From: Alkalihalobacterium elongatum
GTDB taxonomy: Bacteria > Bacillota > Bacilli > Bacillales > Bacillaceae_F
DNA: 64,000 nt
Reading direction: 5' to 3'
Assembly: GCF_019024285.1 (NCBI RefSeq)
Contig: NZ_WMKZ01000001.1
Location: 620,001-684,000, forward strand
The translations under genes were made by a program, and so were the position numbers. Below are positions 58,201 to 64,000 of the stretch, in pieces. The notes below the pieces were generated by a model. The model was not told the origin of the DNA. It saw only the letters and a list, made by a program, of their open reading frames with translations, and did no database searches. Positions within the stretch are counted from its first letter, which is position 1. Each line of letters starts with the position of its first letter.

Positions 58201-58968
58201 TTAGCTTATCACCTTTTTTAACACCTGCTGCAACCGGAATAAAGCCTTCGAATGGATTTGTGATATACGTGATGTGGAAAGTTCTAAAACTTGTCCTATT
58301 TCAGTTAATGTTAATTCTTCAAAATAAAACAAACTAATAACCAATTGTTCCTTTTCATTTAAATTTTGAATGACTCTGGCCAATTCCTTTTTAGTTGCAT
58401 CAGCTATAACTGACTCCTCTGGAGTTAGTGCACGTTTATCTTCAATGGTTGATTTATACGTTTCTTCACGATCTAAGTCATTAGTTTTTTCATCGATTGA
58501 TAGCATATTAGCATAAAAGCTTTCAGACATAATATGTGTTATTTCTTCTTCTGTTGAACCTAATTCATCAGCTACTTCACTGGCATTAACGTAACGTCCG
58601 AGCGTTTGTTCTAATCGTTCAATTGTTGCTTCAACTTTCTTAGATTTCTCCCTAAGAGAACGCGGTAACCAATCCTCTTTCCTTAATCCATCTATAATAG
58701 CTCCACGAACTCTAAAAGAGGCATACGTATCAAATTTTAAGTCCCGCTGTGAATCAAACTTCTCAAGGGCATCATATAAGCCCAACATTCCATGACTCAT
58801 TAAATCATCCTTATTTACATTGCGTGGGAGTCCAGACGCAACTCGACTTACATGATACTTGACGAGTGGCATATATAAACGAATTAATGAATCAGCCGCT
58901 TCATTATCTTTTTTACCGATCCACTTTTCCCATAATTTTTGTTCCTCACATAATGATGTTTCAGGCAT
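58201..58968 (-). CDS. sigD: RNA polymerase sigma factor SigD (FliA type)
   Basis: The product is 255 residues that direct transcription of late flagellar, chemotaxis and autolysin genes. Region 2 contains GMLGLYDALEKFDSQRDLKFDTYA, region 3 REDWLPRSLR-type sequence (KEDWLPRSLREK), and region 4 ends LTEIGQVLELSTSRISQIHSKAL. AAGGAGG lies 7 bases before the ATG. Activity is expected to be held by the anti-sigma factor FlgM, which is not in this window. Confidence 0.97.
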   Translation of the reverse strand: MPETSLCEEQKLWEKWIGKKDNEAADSLIRLYMPLVKYHVSRVASGLPRNVNKDDLMSHGMLGLYDALEKFDSQRDLKFDTYASFRVRGAIIDGLRKEDWLPRSLREKSKKVEATIERLEQTLGRYVNASEVADELGSTEEEITHIMSESFYANMLSIDEKTNDLDREETYKSTIEDKRALTPEESVIADATKKELARVIQNLNEKEQLVISLFYFEELTLTEIGQVLELSTSRISQIHSKALFRLQQVLKKVIS

Positions 58969-59089
58969 GATTAGACCTCCTTGTCATTGAGAGTAGTTAT
59001 GGTTAATTGTTCCCTAATGACCCTAAAAAAACGATAATGTTAGCAAAGATACTAAGGTATACGTTAATTAACCAGTTACCTAACAGCAA

Positions 59090-59578
59090 TTATATTTCTT
59101 TAACTCCTTGACTCACTGTTCTTATATGTAATTTTTTTGTAGTAGGATTGAATTCAATCGTCCGTCCACTACTCCCACCTACGTCCTCTGCTATAATTGG
59201 AATCCTAAGTTCTTTCAATTTAGCTCTAACTGCATCAACATTCCTTGGTCCGATTCTCATCATGTCGTTAGTACTTGAGAAATTAAACATTTGAGAACCC
59301 CCAGCAATTTTTGCTTTTAATGAATGGACTCTGCCTCCAGCACTTTTTAGTTTTTGGACAAGCTCAACAATTGCAGTATCTGCATATTTAGCAACATTTA
59401 ACGTCCCGCCTCTACCAAGCTTTGAATCTGGGAGCATCACATGTGCCATTCCTGATACATTTGAATAGTCGTCATATAATACCACTCCAACACAGGATCC
59501 TAGTCCTGAAGTTCTAATCGTGTTTGGTGCAATGACGATATTTAAATCAGCCATTCCAACTTTTACTACATCACTCAT
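59090..59578 (-). CDS. cheD: Chemoreceptor glutamine deamidase CheD
   Basis: The product is 162 residues that deamidate receptor glutamines and bind CheC to raise its CheY-P phosphatase activity. Catalytic Cys lies in [12 protein letters not shown] and His in [10 protein letters not shown]; a downstream Thr lies in GGTLN. It overlaps cheC by 8 bases (ending before the next start), so the pair is coupled. It precedes sigD by 121 bases. Confidence 0.97.
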   Translation of the reverse strand: MSDVVKVGMADLNIVIAPNTIRTSGLGSCVGVVLYDDYSNVSGMAHVMLPDSKLGRGGTLNVAKYADTAIVELVQKLKSAGGRVHSLKAKIAGGSQMFNFSSTNDMMRIGPRNVDAVRAKLKELRIPIIAEDVGGSSGRTIEFNPTTKKLHIRTVSQGVKEI

Positions 59579-60209
59579 CCATCTCTACTCCTAAAGACTT
59601 GAATATACGTTCAAAAGCATCTGGGTCAGGTAGTAAAAAGAAATGACCACTAGAGTGAGAGTCGTTATTATCGATTTCATAAACTTCAGTATCTATAACA
59701 ATTGCAAAGTCACTTACTTGGGATACTTCGATTAAGCCGTAGCTTAAAATTGCTCCAGCTAAATCAATACTTATTGCAGGAACAGACGGCTGTAAATGAA
59801 GTTGAGTAAAATCAGAAAGTGCAGATAGATAAGACCCTGCCAAAATATTGCCTAATTCTTGTAGTGCTGACAACCCCAAATCATCAAATGGTGGTTCAGT
59901 TAATTGGAAAGATGGATCCCCTAATAATCGTTTAATTAATTCTTCAGCTTCCGAGACTGGAACTAACAGGAACATACTCCCTGGAGCGTCTCCTTCAAGT
60001 CTAAGAAAGATCGCAGCAACTACTTTATCTGCACCTCCAACTAACTCCGTTATTTCTTGAAAGGAAACAATACGGACTGAAGGTACTTTCATATCTATAC
60101 TTCTATTTAATAATGTTGAAAGAGCAGTTGCTGCATTTCCTGCACCGATATTCCCAATCTCCTTTAGAACATCTAAATGGTAAGGCTTTATTCTTTCGAT
60201 ATAGCTCAT
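59571..60209 (-). CDS. cheC: CheY-P phosphatase CheC
   Basis: The product is 212 residues with two copies of the phosphatase motif: [16 protein letters not shown] near residue 15 and [20 protein letters not shown] near residue 115, each followed by a Pro-containing segment. It acts with CheD in the adaptation system. ATG at 60209 follows GGGGAGAGG; an in-frame extension upstream is unlike the family. It directly follows cheB, without cheA and cheW. Confidence 0.96.
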   Translation of the reverse strand: MSYIERIKPYHLDVLKEIGNIGAGNAATALSTLLNRSIDMKVPSVRIVSFQEITELVGGADKVVAAIFLRLEGDAPGSMFLLVPVSEAEELIKRLLGDPSFQLTEPPFDDLGLSALQELGNILAGSYLSALSDFTQLHLQPSVPAISIDLAGAILSYGLIEVSQVSDFAIVIDTEVYEIDNNDSHSSGHFFLLPDPDAFERIFKSLGVEMDE

Positions 60210-60299
60210 TTTTAACCTCTCCCCAGAGAATTTTTCCATTTTTTATCTCTTTTCTTCCTTATAGATTGTTGCTGGTTGCTATTCCTTCCTTAGTAAGAT

Positions 60300-61367
60300 C
60301 TATTTAACTAATTCCACTATTCGGTGACCGATGTTTTGAAGATGAATAACTTCATTTACTTGATTAGTCCTGATTGCTGCGCGAGGCATACCAAATACAA
60401 TACATGATTCCTCTGCTTCTGCAATTGAGTAACTATTGGTCTTTTCTTTTAACTTGATTAAACCTTCAGAACCGTCCGCTCCCATACCTGTCATGACGAC
60501 TGAAAGGATACTATAGTCCGTAACGCTTGCTAATGACTCAAATAATACATCCACCGATGGTCGATGTCCTTTTCGAGGAGGTAATTGATGTAATTTTACA
60601 GCTAATACATTTCCTAATTGTTTTACAGTAAGATGAAACCCACCAGGAGCAACATAAGCTACACCTTTCCTAATGACCTCACCATCTTCAGCTTCTTTCA
60701 CCACTATTTTGCATAATGAGTTCAGACGAGCTGCTAATGAATTTGTAAAACCTGGTGGCATATGTTGTACGATTAATATGGGTGCATTTATTGATTTTGG
60801 TAATTGAGTTAGCACTTGTTGTAATGCCTTAGGCCCACCAGTTGATGTACCAATAGCAATTACTTTTTTCTTCATGTGATAGTGCACAGCTTCTCTTCTA
60901 TAAATAGAGGCTTGAATGACTTTAGTGGTTTGTTTAGTTGAATTTTTAAAATAATTTTTCACCTTGGATTGCGACGCTAAGACAACCTTTGTGGTCATTT
61001 CTTCTTTAATTTTGTGTAAGTTCAATGAGATTGCACCCGAAGGTTTCGCTACAAAATCTACTGCTCCATACTCCATCGCTAAAACTGTATTCAGAGCGCC
61101 TTCTTTAGTAGTGCTACTCACCATGACAACTGGGGTAGGCTTTAATTCCATAATCTTTTTTAGTGTAGCTAGTCCGTCCATCACTGGCATTTCAACATCA
61201 AGGGTAATAACAGCGGGTGTCATTGTTGACAATTTCTCTAAAGCGTCCTGACCATTTCTTGCAGTTCCGATTACCTTAATTCTTTCATCTTTTTGTAGGA
61301 GTTCACTGATGACTTTTCTCATAAATGCGGAATCATCAACAATTAATACCGTAATCTTTTCGTTCAA
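60300..61367 (-). CDS. cheB: Chemotaxis response regulator methylesterase CheB
   Basis: The product is about 355 residues. The receiver domain spans about 1-120 (VLIVDDSAFMRK, LDVEMPVMDG with phospho-Asp, and VAKPSG). The C-terminal methylesterase spans about 165-355 with Ser in IGTSTGGPKA, His in VQHMPPGFT and Asp in GMGADGSEGL, the catalytic triad. I prefer the TTG at 61367, about 10 bases after GAGGGG; a GTG six codons earlier overlaps that ribosome site. It removes methyl groups from chemoreceptors when phosphorylated by CheA, whose gene is not found nearby. Confidence 0.95.
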   Translation of the reverse strand: MNEKITVLIVDDSAFMRKVISELLQKDERIKVIGTARNGQDALEKLSTMTPAVITLDVEMPVMDGLATLKKIMELKPTPVVMVSSTTKEGALNTVLAMEYGAVDFVAKPSGAISLNLHKIKEEMTTKVVLASQSKVKNYFKNSTKQTTKVIQASIYRREAVHYHMKKKVIAIGTSTGGPKALQQVLTQLPKSINAPILIVQHMPPGFTNSLAARLNSLCKIVVKEAEDGEVIRKGVAYVAPGGFHLTVKQLGNVLAVKLHQLPPRKGHRPSVDVLFESLASVTDYSILSVVMTGMGADGSEGLIKLKEKTNSYSIAEAEESCIVFGMPRAAIRTNQVNEVIHLQNIGHRIVELVK

Positions 61368-61476
61368 ATTAACCCAACCCCTCACCTAAAAACAACAAAG
61401 CTAATATTAACTTTTTTATATTTGCTCTTTTCTCAAAGATTGTTGCTCTATTTTGTTATTGAAATGTTTATGTCGA

Positions 61477-62343
61477 TTACTTTAGACTAAAAAAACTCTT
61501 AATGCGTTGCACGAATAAATTAAAGTCCGAATTACTTTTCTGTTCCCTTTGTTCCCCAATAAATTCTTGCACGATTAATTCTACTGCACGACTAGATTTC
61601 GCTTTAGGATCCAAAAGTAAAAAGGGGAGTTGCGATCTTACTGCTTTTTTTACAGTGTTATCATTTGGAATACTGCCGAGGTATGTTATTTCCTTTTGCA
61701 GGAACTGTTTTACGACTCTTTGAAAGTTTTCTCCTGTAACTTTACCTTCTTTTTCTGTCTCCGTTCTGTTTACGATTAAAGAACACTTTATTGTAATTAC
61801 TTGGTTATTAATGTATTTAAGCATTGCGTATGCATCAGTAATAGAGGTCGGTTCAGGTGTCGTAACCATAATTGCTTCATTGCCTGACAAGATGAACTGT
61901 AAACTATCTTCAGAAATCCCAGCTCCCATGTCAAAGATGATATAGTCATAATGTTGTTTAAGTGTTTCCAGCTGCGTTACAAATCGTTCAAGTTTTCTTT
62001 CACTTAATTTAAATAGTTGGCTAAATCCAGATCCACCCGAAATAAAAGAGACATTTCCAGGTCCCTTCTCGATAATGTCCCATATTGTTAATTCATTTTC
62101 GATCATATCAACAATATTATATTTACTAGTCATTCCCATTAATATATCGACATTTGCCATGCCAATATCTAAATCAAATAAAAGTACCCGAAAGCCTGCA
62201 CGGGATAACCCTAATGAAAAATTAATAGAAAAATTTGATTTGCCAACCCCACCTTTCCCACTAATAACCGAGATAACTTTCGTATCACACATGCCGTTTT
62301 TATTATCCATTAGTCTCCGTAAACTCTCTGCTTGGTCATTCAT
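61477..62343 (-). CDS. flhG: Flagellar number/position regulator FlhG (YlxH)
   Basis: The product is 288 residues, a MinD/ParA-type ATPase. The deviant Walker A is SGKGGVGKSN near residue 30, LLFDLDIGMANVD follows, and a C-terminal amphipathic helix (FVQRIKSFFSL) may bind membrane. It stimulates the FlhF GTPase and sets flagellar pattern. The N-terminal 12 residues (QAESLRRLM) resemble the FlhF-activating helix. It overlaps flhF by 8 bases. Confidence 0.96.
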   Translation of the reverse strand: MNDQAESLRRLMDNKNGMCDTKVISVISGKGGVGKSNFSINFSLGLSRAGFRVLLFDLDIGMANVDILMGMTSKYNIVDMIENELTIWDIIEKGPGNVSFISGGSGFSQLFKLSERKLERFVTQLETLKQHYDYIIFDMGAGISEDSLQFILSGNEAIMVTTPEPTSITDAYAMLKYINNQVITIKCSLIVNRTETEKEGKVTGENFQRVVKQFLQKEITYLGSIPNDNTVKKAVRSQLPFLLLDPKAKSSRAVELIVQEFIGEQREQKSNSDFNLFVQRIKSFFSLK

Positions 62344-63499
62344 TATTTTTTACCTCTAAAATAGAATAAATAATCTCTTTTGCACTACCTTCCATAATGT
62401 CATCAGGCACATTTTGTCCATTGGTAATATAGGCAACACCAATTTTATTTTTTTCAACAAACGTGAGCATCGCACCGTAATAAGAAGTTTCGTCCATTTT
62501 TGTGAAAATTACTTTATCCACTTTAATAAGCGAAAACTGTTTAAAAATCGCTTCCATATCACGGTATTTAGAAGTAAGAGACAAGACTAAAAACGTCTCT
62601 CCTTGAAGTGTGAAATCAATAACTTTATTCAACTCTTCAACATACAAAGGATTACGAAAGTTCCGCCCTGCACTATCAACAAGAACGAGATCGTAATGCG
62701 AAAATTGGTCCTTCGCTTTTTTAAAATCTTCAATTGAGTAAACGACCTCTATAGGTATATTTAAAATTTTTGCGTATGTTTTTAACTGTTCAACAGCTGC
62801 AATCCGATATGTATCTGTCGTTATCAGTGCTACTTTCTTGTGTTTCTTTAATACACTATGGGCTGCGATTTTAGCAATTGTTGTTGTTTTTCCAACACCA
62901 GTAGGACCAACAATATTCACAAACTGTTTTTTAAACGTAATTCCTCCCATAGGAACATCTTCAATTGAAGCAATTAAAAAGTCTAATAACCATTCATATA
63001 CTTCTTCTTTAGCCGGTACTTCCTCATCACGTTCATACCATTTCTTCATTAAATGCTTCATTGTTTTAATCCTAAGATGTTTATCAACTTCCTGATCTTC
63101 AAGGTGAGTACTTATTGAGTGAAATGGCTCTGGATACTCCTGTTCTTGTTCAATTTGTTTACTAGAAAAAGAAGACATTATCGTTTTCAGTTGTTCGATT
63201 TCCTTTAGCAACTTTTCCTGATTATTATCAGTAATCAAAGTTTTTTGGGTATGATGGACGCCAGATCGTGATAGGCGCCCCTCATTTATTACAGACTGTT
63301 TTTTTGGGGTAGGTCGTTTAATTGATGGAGTATGATCCACTGCTGCAATAACCTCAATATTTTTCTTTGTAAATAAACCTAAAAAACCACCAGTTACAAT
63401 TTCTCTTGAATTTAAAATAACGGCATCATGCCCAAGGTCTTCACGTATCTTTTTCATAGCATCGGGCATCGACCCTGCAATAAACTTCTTTACTTTCAA
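62336..63499 (-). CDS. flhF: Flagellar SRP-like GTPase FlhF
   Basis: The product is 387 residues. A basic N-domain begins MKVKKFIAGSMPDAMKKI. A variable linker follows, then the SRP-type NG GTPase with VGPTGVGKTTTIAKI (about 190), DTYRIAAVEQL, DSAGR and TKMDE. It recruits flagellar components to the correct site on the membrane together with FlhG. It overlaps flhA by 4 bases (ATGA). Confidence 0.97.
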   Translation of the reverse strand: MKVKKFIAGSMPDAMKKIREDLGHDAVILNSREIVTGGFLGLFTKKNIEVIAAVDHTPSIKRPTPKKQSVINEGRLSRSGVHHTQKTLITDNNQEKLLKEIEQLKTIMSSFSSKQIEQEQEYPEPFHSISTHLEDQEVDKHLRIKTMKHLMKKWYERDEEVPAKEEVYEWLLDFLIASIEDVPMGGITFKKQFVNIVGPTGVGKTTTIAKIAAHSVLKKHKKVALITTDTYRIAAVEQLKTYAKILNIPIEVVYSIEDFKKAKDQFSHYDLVLVDSAGRNFRNPLYVEELNKVIDFTLQGETFLVLSLTSKYRDMEAIFKQFSLIKVDKVIFTKMDETSYYGAMLTFVEKNKIGVAYITNGQNVPDDIMEGSAKEIIYSILEVKNNE

Positions 63500-64000
63500 T
63501 CTACATTCACCACCCCAACACTTTGAATCTCAACATCTGGTTCTAACTCGTTATATGAAAGGACAGGAACGGTTGGCATATACCGTTCAAGCAATTGTCG
63601 AACGTACATTCTAACAGCTGGTGAGCATAAAATAATTGGCACTTGGCCCATTTGAGATAAATGTTCCACTTCTTGTGAAGCCACTTCTATAATTTGTTGT
63701 GATTGATTTGGGTCCATCGATAAGAAATTTCCATGTTCTGTTTGTTGCACAGCTTCAGCAATCCGCTTTTCTACTGTCCCACTTAGTGTAACAACATATA
63801 GTGGTTCCCCTGGTAATGCGTATTGCTTTGAGATTTGTCTTGATAACCCTTGGCGTACATATTCAGTTATTAAATCCATATCTTTTGACATAGGCCCATA
63901 ATCGGCTAGAACTTCAAAGATAGTCGGAAGATTTCGGATTGAAACATTTTCACGCAATAAATTCGCAAGAACTTTTTGGATTTCACCACCCGTCAACGGA
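63496..64000 (-). CDS. flhA: Flagellar export protein FlhA, C-terminal part (runs off the right edge)
   Basis: About 167 C-terminal residues are visible, from the cytoplasmic domain: VLANLLRENVSIRNLPTI, DYGPMSKDMDLITEYVRQGL and ILCSPAVRMYVRQLLER, ending EIQSVGVVNVD. This part forms the nonameric ring that receives export chaperone-substrate complexes. The N-terminal membrane domain lies outside the window. Confidence 0.96.
   Translation of the reverse strand, partial: PLTGGEIQKVLANLLRENVSIRNLPTIFEVLADYGPMSKDMDLITEYVRQGLSRQISKQYALPGEPLYVVTLSGTVEKRIAEAVQQTEHGNFLSMDPNQSQQIIEVASQEVEHLSQMGQVPIILCSPAVRMYVRQLLERYMPTVPVLSYNELEPDVEIQSVGVVNVD

Noticed and set aside
371-63095. Many plus-strand open frames of 60-127 codons throughout the window
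   Set aside because: All lie antisense to well-supported genes, lack ribosome binding sites and family motifs, and have the composition expected from antisense of AT-rich coding sequence.

Overview
The window looks like a chromosomal core segment of a spore-forming, flagellated, low-GC Gram-positive bacterium of the Bacillaceae. The evidence is direct: sporulation genes (dpaA/dpaB, spoIIIE, ylxY, ymxH), a PolC-type polymerase, SigD, ribonucleases Y and J2, strong AGGAGG-type ribosome binding sites, frequent TTG/GTG starts, and a gene order that closely follows the ymdB-rny-recA ... rpsB-fla/che region of Bacillus subtilis. I cannot name the genus. Every supported gene is on the minus strand, so transcription runs from high to low coordinates. 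No mobile element, CRISPR array, tRNA or rRNA was recognised.

Read in the direction of transcription: (1) 64000-55927 is the distal end of the fla/che operon (flhA end, flhF, flhG, cheB, cheC, cheD, sigD, fapA, a small charged protein, swrB). The cheA and cheW genes normally found between cheB and cheC are absent. (2) 55912-46393 holds rpsB, tsf, pyrH, frr, then uppS, cdsA, dxr, rseP and proS: translation, then isoprenoid, phospholipid and membrane-protease functions. (3) 46254-34150 holds polC and the nusA-infB cluster (rimP, nusA, rnpM/ylxR, ylxQ, infB, ylxP, rbfA, truB, ribF, rpsO). (4) 33973-29166 holds pnp, ylxY, mlpA and ymxH. (5) 29057-23914 is the dipicolinate/diaminopimelate set dpaA-dpaB-asd-dapG-dapA behind a good sigma-K-like promoter. 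(6) 23178-11233 holds rnjB, tepA, ylzJ, spoIIIE, ymfC, ymfF, ymfH, ymfI, ymfJ, ymfK and rodZ. (7) 11080-5686 holds yajQ, pgsA, cinA, a DEAD-box RNA helicase and recA. (8) 5454-1 holds a four-gene Mre11/Rad50-like cassette, then rny and the start of ymdB.

The most unusual part is positions 2104-5454, between recA and rny. An Mre11/SbcD-like phosphoesterase is followed by a Rad50/SbcC-like ATPase that is broken into separate proteins. An N-terminal half has Walker A, a long coiled coil and a terminal CxxC zinc hook. Next comes an 86-residue coiled-coil protein. Last is a C-terminal half with the ABC signature, Walker B and H-loop. Each piece has its own start, the pieces are tightly coupled, and the cassette sits between a LexA-box-preceded recA and an RNA-decay gene. 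A DEAD-box helicase with a DbpA-like RNA-binding domain lies between cinA and recA, where B. subtilis has nothing. The intergenic regions carry related long imperfect palindromes (rbfA/truB and proS/polC), 15-nt inverted repeats flanking recA, structured leaders before rpsB and rpsO, and many intrinsic terminators.
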